Source of the DNA: Deltaproteobacteria bacterium | GTDB taxonomy: Bacteria > Desulfobacterota > JAFDED01 | NCBI GenBank assembly: GCA_019310535.1 | Contig: JAFDED010000005.1 | Span: 1-64,000, forward strand | Length of the DNA: 64,000 nt | Reading direction: 5' to 3' | Shown here: positions 44,278-53,197 of the stretch, piece after piece | Layout of the letters: each line of letters starts with the position of its first letter | Position numbering within the stretch: position 1 is the stretch's first letter | Position numbers and translations under genes: made by a program | The notes under the pieces: generated by a model | What the model was told of the DNA's origin: nothing | The model's input: only the letters and a program-made list of their open reading frames with translations | The model's database searches: none

Positions 44278-45621
44278 ATGCCATACATTCCAGCCACTCA
44301 AGAGGAATTAACCGCTATGCTCAGGACAATGGGCATAGAGCGAGTGGATGAGCTCTTCGAGTCGGTGCCCCCTGAAATACGGTTGAAGGGACCGCTCAAC
44401 CTGCCGCCCTCCATGTCGGAACCCGACCTTATGGCCCATCTCCGGAAGCTGGCCGGGGAGAATGCCTCCTCCTGGCTTTCTTTTTTGGGTGGAGGAATCT
44501 ATCCCCACTACATTCCCGCAGTCGTGGATCATCTGGCGGGAAGGGCTGAGTTTGTTACCGCCTATACTCCATATCAGGCCGAAGCCAGCCAGGGAACGCT
44601 TCAGGCCATCTTCGAGTACCAAAGCCTGATCTGCATGCTCTCCGGGATGGATATTTCCAATGCCTCCATGTATGACGGTGCGTCCGCCCTGGCCGAGGCT
44701 GCCCTTATGGCCTGCAGAGCCAGCAGCAAGTGCAAACTGCTCATCAGCGCCGGCGTTCACCCCCAGTATCGGGCAGTGGTGCGAACTCTTGGGTCTGCCA
44801 TGGGAATGAGTCTGCTCGACATTCCTCTTGGCGAGAATGGACAGACCAGGAACCCCCGGGAGTTCCTGGATGGCGAAACAGCGGCCGTCCTTATCCAGAG
44901 CCCCAACTACTTCGGGTGCATCGAGGATTTGAAGACAGCGGCGGAATCGGCCCACAAAAAAGGGGCATTGCTGGTGGCATGTGCTACCGAGGCCTTGTCC
45001 TTGGGATTGCTCAAGCCCCCCGGCGCCCAGGGCGCGGACATCTTCGTGGCAGAAGGGCAGTCATTTGGTTTACCCCAATCGTTCGGTGGTCCCTTGCTGG
45101 GCATTCTGGCCGTTCGTCAGGAGCAGCTTCGCCGCATGCCGGGGCGGTTGGTGGGACAGACCGTTGACAGGCGGGGTAACACCGGCTACGTGTTGACACT
45201 GGCTGCCCGGGAGCAGCACATCAGGCGAGAGAAAGCAACTTCCAACATATGCACCAACGAATCGCTCATGGCCCTCAGAGCGGCCGTATACCTGTGCACC
45301 CTCGGCCCCCGCGGACTCCGGGAAGTGGCACGGCTTAACCTCCTCAAGGCGCGATACGCCCGGGAGCGCATCGCGTCTCTCCCCGGGTTCCGAATGGCCT
45401 TCTCCGCACCGGTGTTCAATGAGTTCACCGTCTATACACCCAGGCCTGCTGCGAAGATTCTCGAAGCCCTCCGTAGTCGTCGAATCCATGGAGGCATCGA
45501 TGTTTCCCGGCACATTCCCGGCGGAGGAGACACCCTTTTGATCTGTGTGACCGAAATGCACTCGAAGGAAGATATAGACAGCCTCTGCGCAGCCCTTGCC
45601 GATGGAGGACGAGAAGAATGA
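44278..45621 (+). CDS. gcvPA: Glycine dehydrogenase (decarboxylating) subunit 1
   Basis: A 447-residue subunit of the split P protein, starting MPYIPATQEELTAML behind GGGAGG. The track's 44167 start runs back into gcvH. It has the family's FLGGGIYPHYIPAVVDHLAGRAEF and YTPYQAEASQGTLQAIFEYQ. It pairs with subunit 2 to decarboxylate glycine with PLP bound on the partner. Its stop overlaps gcvPB by four bases. Confidence 0.95.
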   Translation: MPYIPATQEELTAMLRTMGIERVDELFESVPPEIRLKGPLNLPPSMSEPDLMAHLRKLAGENASSWLSFLGGGIYPHYIPAVVDHLAGRAEFVTAYTPYQAEASQGTLQAIFEYQSLICMLSGMDISNASMYDGASALAEAALMACRASSKCKLLISAGVHPQYRAVVRTLGSAMGMSLLDIPLGENGQTRNPREFLDGETAAVLIQSPNYFGCIEDLKTAAESAHKKGALLVACATEALSLGLLKPPGAQGADIFVAEGQSFGLPQSFGGPLLGILAVRQEQLRRMPGRLVGQTVDRRGNTGYVLTLAAREQHIRREKATSNICTNESLMALRAAVYLCTLGPRGLREVARLNLLKARYARERIASLPGFRMAFSAPVFNEFTVYTPRPAAKILEALRSRRIHGGIDVSRHIPGGGDTLLICVTEMHSKEDIDSLCAALADGGREE

Positions 45622-47126
45622 CCGATATGCACAATAGGGAACTCGGCCTGCAAATGGATGAGCCGCTGATTTTCAATCGGGGGGCGCCCGGACGCCGCGC
45701 CTTCATTCCGTCCCCTTGCGATGTGCCCGAGGTGGAGGCGGAGAAGCTCATCCCTCCTGATTTGATCAGGGAGGATGTGGATGGATTCCCCGAGGTCAGC
45801 CAGGTGGAACTGGTTCGCCACTTCACCCGGCTGTCTCAGTGGAACATGGGGATAGACACTGCCTTCTATCCGCTGGGCTCGTGTACTATGAAATACAACC
45901 CCAAGGTCAATGAGGAGGCCGCCGCCCTGCACGGGTTCTCGGAGCTTCACCCCTGTGTGGATCAACGGGATGCCCAGGGTATCCTGCGGTTGATGCTTGA
46001 GTTGGAGCGGTGCCTGTGCGAAATCAGCGGCATGTCGCGGGTAGCGCTCCAGCCCGCTGCGGGCGCACAGGGGGAGCTTACGGCAATGCTGATGATCCGC
46101 GCCTATCACGCAGGGCGCGGGGATACCCGACGGCGCGTGATCCTACCTGACTCCTCCCATGGGACCAATCCCGCATCCACGGCGCTTTGCGGCTATGAGG
46201 CGGAAACAATCCCCAGCGACCGGCGGGGGCTTGTGGACACCGCTGTCCTGCGAAAACGCCTTGGCCCCGATGTAGCGGCCCTCATGCTGACCAATCCTAA
46301 CACTCTGGGATTGTTCGAGCGGGACATCCTGGAGATAAACCGGCTTGCGCACGAAGCCGGGACCCTGGTTCACTGCGATGGGGCAAACCTCAACGCCATT
46401 GTCGGGGTCTGCCGTCCGGGAGACATGGGCTTCGACACCATCCAGTTCAACCCGCACAAAACCTTCTCTACGCCTCACGGTGGCGGGGGACCCGGTGCGG
46501 GCCCCACTGGAGTATCGGAAACGCTGGTTCCCTATCTGCCCGTTCCCACGGTTGAGATGGATGATGGCCAATTACGGCTCGAGTACAACCGGCCGCACAC
46601 CATAGGCCGTGTCCGCTCTTTCTACGGCAACGTCGGGGTGATGGTCAGGGCCTACGCGTACATCCTCGCTCTGGGATCCGAAGGTATCAGGCGAGTCGCC
46701 GAAGCAGCCGTGATCAACGCCAATTATCTGCTGCAGCGGCTTGAGGCCAAATATCCGCCGAAATACGGTAGGCCATGCATGCACGAGTTCGTACTGGATG
46801 ACAGCAAACTGGCCCCCTTCGGTGTATCCACCCTTGACGTGGCCAAGCGGCTCATCGACTATGGTTTTCACCCCCCCACCATATACTTCCCGCTCATCGT
46901 CAGTGGAGCCCTGATGGTTGAGCCGACGGAGACTGAGACGCGGGAAACACTGGATTCATTTGCGAAAGCCTTGGAGGCCATTGCGCAAGAGGCCCAGAAG
47001 GACCCGGAGATATTACATCAGGCCCCTCACTTAACCAGGCTGAGCCGCCTAGACGAGACCCGGGCCGCCCGCAAACCCATATTGCGTTGGACCCCCGGTT
47101 TGTCTCCCTCTGGTAACGATAAATGA
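45618..47126 (+). CDS. gcvPB: Glycine dehydrogenase (decarboxylating) subunit 2
   Basis: A 502-residue PLP subunit of the split P protein. The PLP lysine is K281 in FNPHKTFSTPHGGGGPGAGP. LGSCTMKYNPKVNEE near 86-100 and LPDSSHGTNPAST near 176-187 are standard. It is coupled to gcvPA by overlap. It is followed by the second copy of the palindromic repeat, then thrB. Confidence 0.95.
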   Translation: MTDMHNRELGLQMDEPLIFNRGAPGRRAFIPSPCDVPEVEAEKLIPPDLIREDVDGFPEVSQVELVRHFTRLSQWNMGIDTAFYPLGSCTMKYNPKVNEEAAALHGFSELHPCVDQRDAQGILRLMLELERCLCEISGMSRVALQPAAGAQGELTAMLMIRAYHAGRGDTRRRVILPDSSHGTNPASTALCGYEAETIPSDRRGLVDTAVLRKRLGPDVAALMLTNPNTLGLFERDILEINRLAHEAGTLVHCDGANLNAIVGVCRPGDMGFDTIQFNPHKTFSTPHGGGGPGAGPTGVSETLVPYLPVPTVEMDDGQLRLEYNRPHTIGRVRSFYGNVGVMVRAYAYILALGSEGIRRVAEAAVINANYLLQRLEAKYPPKYGRPCMHEFVLDDSKLAPFGVSTLDVAKRLIDYGFHPPTIYFPLIVSGALMVEPTETETRETLDSFAKALEAIAQEAQKDPEILHQAPHLTRLSRLDETRAARKPILRWTPGLSPSGNDK

Positions 47127-47204
47127 TAAAAAGGATTATCCTATTAGGTCAGCAAATAAAGCTTTTATTAAATTCTTATTGCTTAACCATTGAACCGAAA
47201 GCTG

Positions 47205-47480
47205 TGATTCAATACCGGCCGAACCTTAATGGCATTCAGGTTCCATGAGGGGTGGCCCGGACAATTTATTGTCCGGGCTGCGCAGCAGCAAGAGGCAGTA
47301 CATGGCTCGTTTAATGGTTCCCGGGCGCGGGGTGCACCGGGCAAAACCTCTTGCCGCTTCGCGACCCGGACGACAAGTCGTCCGGGCCACCCCAACAACA
47401 TCCTGCATCTATTATTGGCGGCAATTTGACTGTAATATCGTTGATCAATATGTTGCTGATCAACGCGGATAATTCTAATG
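47205..47480. repeat. Imperfect palindromic repeat, copy 2 of 3, with flanks shared with copy 3
   Basis: The core (about 47250-47393) has end hairpins CCCGGACAAT-TT-ATTGTCCGGG and CCCGGACGAC-AA-GTCGTCCGGG, both perfect. The arms GGGTGGCCC and GGGCCACCC close the whole. The similarity to copy 3 extends beyond the palindrome, from TGATTCAATACCGGCC on the left to TGATCAATATGTTGCTGA and GATAATTCTA on the right. The copied unit is therefore about 270 bases. It lies between gcvPB and thrB. The 60-75-codon ORFs on both strands are by-products of the repeat. Confidence 0.85.
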
Positions 47481-47583
47481 ATAAATAAAGGAAATTTACC
47501 GCAGAGATCACAGAGAAAGAAAACAAAAAATCTCTCTATATTTTCTCAGTATGCTCTGCGGTAAAAATAATAAGGAAGAGCCT

Positions 47584-48519
47584 ATGGAATGGATCTGTGT
47601 TGCTGCTCCGGCCAGCATCGGCAATGCCGGGCCGGGATATGATGCCCTGGGGGTGGCGGTCACCGGTCCCGGTGATCGGGTTTGGGCCCGCCGGGTCCCT
47701 CAGTCAGGCATTTTCATCAAAGAGATCCTGGGCTTCTCTCATGGAATTCCAATGGAACCGGGGTCAAACAGCGTGGGCATTGCCGCCAGAGGTGTCCTGG
47801 ACGCTCTGGGTGTGAAGGAAGGGCTGGAGCTGAGGATAAGCAAGGGGATCCCGCCGGCAAGCGGGTTGGGCAGCAGCGCCGCAAGTGCCTGCGCCGGTGC
47901 GTTTGCCGCCAACGCCGTTTTTGAATACCCCTTGCCCCGGGAGAAGCTGCTTCCTTTCTGTACAGAGTCTGAGCGAGCCACATCGGGAGACGCATACGCG
48001 GACAACGTGGCCGCCAGCCTCCTGGGAGGACTGGTGCTCATCCAGGGCACCGATCCCGTCGAGGCGATCTCACTGGGCGCTTTGGAAGGAGTATACTTCG
48101 TCGTCGCCACACCCAGGTTCACCCTGACCACCCGGGAAAGCCGGGGGGTGGTGCCCAAGGACATTCCCATAAAGGCCGCTGTGGCAAATATGTCGGCCGT
48201 AGCCTCTGTGGTGGCAGGCCTGTTAACTAAGGACGTCAAATTGTTCGGTAGGGGGATTCAGGACCATCTGGTTGAGCCGTTCCGAAGTCCGCTTATTCCC
48301 GGTTTCCATGAGATAAAGGCTGCCGCCCTCGATGCAGGAGCCCTGGGATGCGCTATATCCGGATCCGGCCCCAGTATATTCGCTGTTACCGGGAGCGATG
48401 ATGTCGCCCGTGTTGTGGGAGAACGGATGCGTGCAGGCTTCATGGAACATGGGCTTGAATCCGAAATCCGCCTCGCCGTCATGGATGTTCAAGGAACGAA
48501 AATAGTGTCGCCGGAATGA
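47584..48519 (+). CDS. thrB: Homoserine kinase
   Basis: A 311-residue GHMP-family kinase that phosphorylates homoserine on the way to threonine. It has the ATP-loop GIPPASGLGSSAASACAGA near 89-105, the N-terminal NAGPGYDALG, and the late IKAAALDAGALGCAISGSGPSIFA. The start is ATG 47584 behind GGAAGAG; the track's 47551 is in the leader. It sits between the gcv genes and the GlyA-GcvT fusion, so threonine and glycine/serine metabolism are neighbours here. Confidence 0.92.
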   Translation: MEWICVAAPASIGNAGPGYDALGVAVTGPGDRVWARRVPQSGIFIKEILGFSHGIPMEPGSNSVGIAARGVLDALGVKEGLELRISKGIPPASGLGSSAASACAGAFAANAVFEYPLPREKLLPFCTESERATSGDAYADNVAASLLGGLVLIQGTDPVEAISLGALEGVYFVVATPRFTLTTRESRGVVPKDIPIKAAVANMSAVASVVAGLLTKDVKLFGRGIQDHLVEPFRSPLIPGFHEIKAAALDAGALGCAISGSGPSIFAVTGSDDVARVVGERMRAGFMEHGLESEIRLAVMDVQGTKIVSPE

Positions 48520-48598
48520 AAGAGAATAAGGATGCACGTTCTCCGAAAATAAGCATCCCCAATTTTCTAGTTCTCCGGAATAAGGGAGATGTAATGAC

Positions 48599-51500
48599 AT
48601 GAGTGCAAGAAAACAGACAGGAAAAAAGGATTTAAACAAGATGGAACCGACTGCGGGGCCGATTCTCAAGCACACAGATCCCTTTGTTGCCCGGCTTGTG
48701 CAGATGGAGGAGGAGCGCCAGGAAGAAAAAATAATCCTGATACCATCGGAGAGCTATTGTCCTCAGCCGGTGCGGGAGGCACTGGCCACCGGCTTTGGCA
48801 ATCTCTATGCGGAAGGTCATCCCCCGCCGCGGATGCTTAACGAGGAGCGGGACAGATTGGAAGACGTTGAGCGCCAGAGGGCTTTGATCCGGCGCTATGC
48901 CAACCGTCGATACTACAAGGGCTGCGAGTTCGCTGATATAGTGGAGGCGCTGGCCTGCAAGAGGGTGTGCAGGCTGTTTGCCACACGCACTCATCCTCCA
49001 GAGACCATCCATGCCAACGTGCAGCCCCTTTCCGGCGCGGCGGCCAACAACGCCGTGTACGAGGCATTTATGCGCCCCGGGGACACTCTCCTGGGGCTGC
49101 GTCTGAGTATGGGAGGGCATCTCACTCACGGAAGTCCCCAGAACCGGTCAGGGCGGCATTATCGAGTTGTTTCCTACGAAGTTGACCCGAACACAAGCCA
49201 GTTGGACTACGATGGCATCGAGCGCATGGCCCGCGAATACCTTCCGAGAATTATTGTAGCAGGCTTCAGCGCTTTCCCTTGGGCCGTGGACTGGCGCCGG
49301 TTGCGCCGCATCGCCGACAATATCCCCGATTGCCTGATACTGGCAGACGTAGCCCACACCGCCGGACTTATCGTGGCGGGCGTCTATCCCAACCCCATCG
49401 ATTTCGCCCACGCGGTCTCCTTCACCACTCACAAGACGATGTGCGGTCCCAGGGGCGCCGTGATTCTCACCACCGACCCGGCCATGGCAAGAGAGGTGGA
49501 CGATGCCGTGTTTCCCGGTGAGCAGGGGGGCCCCCACTTCCATTCCATCGCGGCCAAAGCGGTGGCCTTCCAACTGGCCTCCATGCCCGAGTTCCGGGCC
49601 CTCCAGAGCCGGACAGTCGAGAACGCCAAGAGCCTGGCTGCGTCGATGGAGCAGAGAGGCCTCAATATCGCTTACGGCGGTACTAACTCGCACCTGCTGC
49701 TGGTAGACCTGCGAAAGATGAAAACCCCCACCGGGGAGAGGCTCTCCGGCGAGATCGCCTCCCGCATTCTCGAACTGGCCGGACTGGTGGTCAATAAAAA
49801 CCCCATTTGGGATGACGAAGATGCGGCTCACCCGAGCGCCGTAAGATTGGGAACCACATGGGCGAGCCAGCGCGGCATGGGCCCGGAAGAAATGGATGTC
49901 ATCGCGGAGGTCATCCATGACATTCTGACGCACATCCACCCGTTTCATTATATAACCTCCGACTGTATTGTGGGGCGCGGCAAAATAGATCACCGCGTGC
50001 TGAGACGGTGTCAGGAGCGCGTGGGATCCCTGGTGAAGCCTCAACCTGCCCCATCAGTGAAGACCGGCGGCGAGCAGGAAGGGCCCGCATGGATATCCAT
50101 CCGGGGGGATGAGGAGCGAGTCCGCACGTTCCTCCATGAGGCCTTTACGGCGGACCTTTACGGCATAAAGCCGGGAGAGGTCCGTCCATCACTGATCCTG
50201 GACAGCGAGGGAAAGGTGCTGGATCGGGTTGTGACCGGTGGTGTGGAAGGCAGGAACGGCGAACTTAACGTGTTGTTGGCGACATCTCCTGCTCGAAGGG
50301 ATCATATCGTTGCATGGCTTGAGAGCCTTTCAGATGGATATGCGCTCTTCAACAAGAACGATGTGCTGGCTAAAGTACATGGTCCGGTAATGGTGAAGCC
50401 GCTTCCTTCGGGGATGCAAGGGCCGCCGGCGATGGCCAATGCCTGGGCGAAGGACCCCCCGCAGCAAGCGGCTGCGATCGAGGAACTGGCACGAGAGGAG
50501 CCCGGTCTTGTCGCCTATAAGAAAGCGTTCTTTGTGGGGAAAGAATCGCTGAATGCCCCGGCCCGGCAGGAAATGAAGCCGTTTCGTTTCCGCCCCCCGG
50601 AAGGGCCTCTCAAGCGCACGTGCCTGTATGATGAGCATGTACGGGTAGTCGCCCCCAACTATATAATTCCCTTCGCGGGCTGGGAGATGCCGGTTCGCTA
50701 CGGCCTGATTGCACAGGAACACAGGGCGGTTCGGGAGTGTGCCGGGCTCTTCGACGTGGCCCACATGGGGATACTGGAGGTGAGCGGGCCGTTCGCCGGG
50801 AGGTTCCTGGATCTATCTACCACCAACTCCATCATCAACCTGATCCCCGGGAGGGCCATGTATGGTTATATTTTGGACGGTGATGGAGAGGTCGTGGACG
50901 ACACCATGATCTACCGGGCGGAGCGGGACCGCTTCATGATGGTGGTCAACGCCGTTAACACCGACCGAGTGATCGCCTGGCTTACTTATCTCAACGACGG
51001 CGGCCTGCTGCCCGGCCCGGACGGCCCTGCGACGCTGGAAGGGAAGGCAACCATTAGGAACCTGAAGGATCCCTCCGCGGGCGATGATCAGCGAATCGAC
51101 ATGGCCCTCCAGGGGCCGAGGTCCATGGATATCCTGACCCGGGTCCTGCGCTTCAAGGCGGACCACGCGCGCCTGGAGCAGTTGCTTCACAATGACTTCA
51201 TCGACCTGGAGCTTGCGGGTGCGCCAGCCCGTGTGTCGCGAACTGGCTATACCGGGGCCGAGATGGGCTTCGAGATTTACATCCACCCCCAGGCGGCGCC
51301 GTTGTTGTGGCGCCAGTTACTGGATGCAGGGAAGCCCCTGGGTCTGGTGCCCTGTGGGCTGGGCGCGAGGGATTCCCTGCGCACCGAGGCCGGGCTGCCC
51401 CTCCACGGCCATGAGCTGGCAGGGGAGCATCACATCTCTCCCATAGAGGCGGGCTACGCGGCTTTCGTAAAGATGCACAAGCCCTTCTTCGTGGGCCGGG

Positions 51501-51874
51501 AGGTCATGCGGCGCCACCTCGTGAAGCCTGAGCGCGGCGTTGTGCGGTTCCAGGTGATAACCCGTTCCCCCCGGATGCTCAACCCCGGCGATCCCGTGGT
51601 GGACCGCCAGGGGGCGTTTGTAGGACGCGTGACCAGTGCGGCCATGGCCGGCGACAGGCTGGTGGGGATGGCACTGGTTAAGCACGCATACACCAGGCCT
51701 GGGACGCGCCTGAGCATCTTCCCTGTCCGGGGCAAGATACCGGAGGGAGTGGAGCCGCTGGAGAACATCGTAGCCCGAGGCCGTGCCGCCATCCCTGTGG
51801 AGGCGGAGGTGTTGCTGAGGTTCATGACGCCGCCCGAGATAAGCCAGGCCGCGGAGCGTGTCTCCGCCGGGTAA
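48599..51874 (+). CDS. glyA-gcvT: Fused serine hydroxymethyltransferase - pseudo-GcvT - aminomethyltransferase
   Basis: A 1091-residue fusion with no stop or frameshift visible. Residues about 25-460 are SHMT: the ESYCPQPVREAL start, ILADVAHTAGLI with D250 and H253, and the PLP lysine near K279 in SFTTHKTMCGPRGA. Residues about 675-1085 are a complete GcvT: FAGWEMPVRYGLIAQEHRAVRECAGLFDVAHMG, SRTGYTGAEMGFEIY, and LGARDSLRTEAGLPLHGHEL. Between them (about 495-605), SIRGDEERVRTFLHEAFTA followed by LILDSEGKVLDRVV and HIVAWLESLSDGY lines up with the first half of the GcvT folate domain. It lacks the signature residues and so looks degenerate. SHMT makes methylene-THF with glycine, and GcvT makes methylene-THF from glycine's aminomethyl, so both active sites share substrates. 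It replaces separate glyA and gcvT in this operon. Confidence 0.93.
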   Translation: MSARKQTGKKDLNKMEPTAGPILKHTDPFVARLVQMEEERQEEKIILIPSESYCPQPVREALATGFGNLYAEGHPPPRMLNEERDRLEDVERQRALIRRYANRRYYKGCEFADIVEALACKRVCRLFATRTHPPETIHANVQPLSGAAANNAVYEAFMRPGDTLLGLRLSMGGHLTHGSPQNRSGRHYRVVSYEVDPNTSQLDYDGIERMAREYLPRIIVAGFSAFPWAVDWRRLRRIADNIPDCLILADVAHTAGLIVAGVYPNPIDFAHAVSFTTHKTMCGPRGAVILTTDPAMAREVDDAVFPGEQGGPHFHSIAAKAVAFQLASMPEFRALQSRTVENAKSLAASMEQRGLNIAYGGTNSHLLLVDLRKMKTPTGERLSGEIASRILELAGLVVNKNPIWDDEDAAHPSAVRLGTTWASQRGMGPEEMDVIAEVIHDILTHIHPFHYITSDCIVGRGKIDHRVLRRCQERVGSLVKPQPAPSVKTGGEQEGPAWISIRGDEERVRTFLHEAFTADLYGIKPGEVRPSLILDSEGKVLDRVVTGGVEGRNGELNVLLATSPARRDHIVAWLESLSDGYALFNKNDVLAKVHGPVMVKPLPSGMQGPPAMANAWAKDPPQQAAAIEELAREEPGLVAYKKAFFVGKESLNAPARQEMKPFRFRPPEGPLKRTCLYDEHVRVVAPNYIIPFAGWEMPVRYGLIAQEHRAVRECAGLFDVAHMGILEVSGPFAGRFLDLSTTNSIINLIPGRAMYGYILDGDGEVVDDTMIYRAERDRFMMVVNAVNTDRVIAWLTYLNDGGLLPGPDGPATLEGKATIRNLKDPSAGDDQRIDMALQGPRSMDILTRVLRFKADHARLEQLLHNDFIDLELAGAPARVSRTGYTGAEMGFEIYIHPQAAPLLWRQLLDAGKPLGLVPCGLGARDSLRTEAGLPLHGHELAGEHHISPIEAGYAAFVKMHKPFFVGREVMRRHLVKPERGVVRFQVITRSPRMLNPGDPVVDRQGAFVGRVTSAAMAGDRLVGMALVKHAYTRPGTRLSIFPVRGKIPEGVEPLENIVARGRAAIPVEAEVLLRFMTPPEISQAAERVSAG

Positions 51875-51934
51875 GACATACCACGGATTCACGAATATGT
51901 GTGTTAATATTTCAGGAACAAGCGGTTTTATTCC

Positions 51935-51962
51935 TTGACATTTTTTCACAAAAAGTTAATAT
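51935..51962 (+). promoter_or_regulatory. Promoter of the AT-rich TRAP binding-protein unit
   Basis: TTGACA, 16 bases, TAATAT. It lies just after the fusion gene and about 200 bases upstream of the TRAP binding-protein gene, so it marks the left edge of a separately transcribed AT-rich block. Confidence 0.5.
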
Positions 51963-52015
51963 GGGATTCATGATCGATACGTGTATATTATATTGAAAAG
52001 TTTTGATTTTTTTAA

Positions 52016-52110
52016 CCCGAAGCCCTTTCACAAAGGGGAACCGGGATGACGTCAAAGACAAAACGAGACCCCATTTTTTCTGGCAGCGAGAAGATGGGGC
52101 CTTGTTTTGT
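52016..52110 (+). other. Two hairpins in the leader of the TRAP binding-protein gene
   Basis: First, CCCTTT-CAC-AAAGGG (52023-52037), nested within CCCG...CGGG. Second, a long imperfect hairpin (52058-52110) with outer arms ACAAAAC/GTTTTGT and inner arms CCCCAT/ATGGGG. They lie between the promoter and the start codon, so they could attenuate transcription or, alternatively, terminate the upstream fusion operon. Confidence 0.4.
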
Positions 52111-52159
52111 GGAATGTAAAATAATCGATAATCTCAAAAAATGATTTTGAAATTTGAAA

Positions 52160-53185
52160 ATGGGCGTCAAAATGAAAATAAATCGTGTTTCAAAGTTTAA
52201 AATATTTTTAATGGTTTTACTTTTAATATTAATTAATTTACAAAATTCTTGGGGGACACTGCTAAGATTGGGACACACTTATCCGAAAGATTATCCAACT
52301 TATAATAGCGCCTTCAAATATGCAGAAATGATTAAAAAAGAAACAAATGGCAAATATGAAATTAAATTATATCCAGGTGGTCAATTGGGTTCTGGACGGA
52401 CATTGGTAAAGTCAGTCAGATCAGGCATAATAGAGATGTGTATTGTCTCTTCTTCAACAGCAGAATATTTTTTAAAAGAATTAGCATTATTGAAACTTCC
52501 TTTTATATTTAAAAACTATAAGCATGTTGATAGTATTTTAGATGGTGATATAGGATTATCTTTACTAAATCTTTTTAAAAATCAAAACATTAAAGGTTTA
52601 ACATTTTTGGAACAAGGTTTTTTACAAATAAGTAATGCTAAAAGGGCAATTAAAAATGTTAATGATCTTAAAGGATTGACGATAAGAGTTTATCCTTCAA
52701 AAATCCAAGAGGATACATTTAGAATTTTAGGCGCAAGTCCTGTTATTATGCCCTTTGCAGAAGTTTACACAGCTTTGCAACAAGGTGTGGTTGACGGTGA
52801 TATCGTAACAATAAATTCATTTAAAAACCGTAAGTTTTATGAGGTTCAGAAATATTTGTCCCTTACAAAGCATTCTTACAGAGCGGATATTCTTTTATTT
52901 AATAACGATATTTTTAATAAATTATCAAATGATTATCAGGTAATTTTTCAAAAAGTTGCAAAAGAAATATCTATTTATCAGCGAGACTTTGTTAGAGAAA
53001 AAGAAAGAAAAACAATAAAGAGTTTGAAAAAATTAGGTATTATGATTATTGAACCTGATCGAGAGGCAATGAAGAAAATGGTTGAGCCGATTTATAATAG
53101 ATACCCAATGTTGTATGAAAGCATCCGGGATTATTGGGACTGTGAAAATAAATGTCCACTTCCACCAATTTGTTGCTATAATTAA
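52160..53185 (+). CDS. TRAP transporter substrate-binding protein, DctP family
   Basis: About 341 residues, exported (signal roughly 5-32, FKIFLMVLLLILINL). DctP features include GHTYPKDYPTYNSAFKYAEMIKKETNGKYEIKLYPGGQLGSGRTLVKSVRSGIIEM and the conserved arginine region LKGLTIRVYPSKI. GVVDGDIVTINSF follows further along. The gene is very AT-rich and uses AAA/TTA-type codons unlike its neighbours, suggesting transfer. No DctQ or DctM membrane subunits follow, so it is an orphan. The start is uncertain: TTG 52154, ATG 52160 and ATG 52172 are possible, and none has a good site. Confidence 0.85.
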   Translation: MGVKMKINRVSKFKIFLMVLLLILINLQNSWGTLLRLGHTYPKDYPTYNSAFKYAEMIKKETNGKYEIKLYPGGQLGSGRTLVKSVRSGIIEMCIVSSSTAEYFLKELALLKLPFIFKNYKHVDSILDGDIGLSLLNLFKNQNIKGLTFLEQGFLQISNAKRAIKNVNDLKGLTIRVYPSKIQEDTFRILGASPVIMPFAEVYTALQQGVVDGDIVTINSFKNRKFYEVQKYLSLTKHSYRADILLFNNDIFNKLSNDYQVIFQKVAKEISIYQRDFVREKERKTIKSLKKLGIMIIEPDREAMKKMVEPIYNRYPMLYESIRDYWDCENKCPLPPICCYN

Positions 53186-53197
53186 GGGGAACTATCA

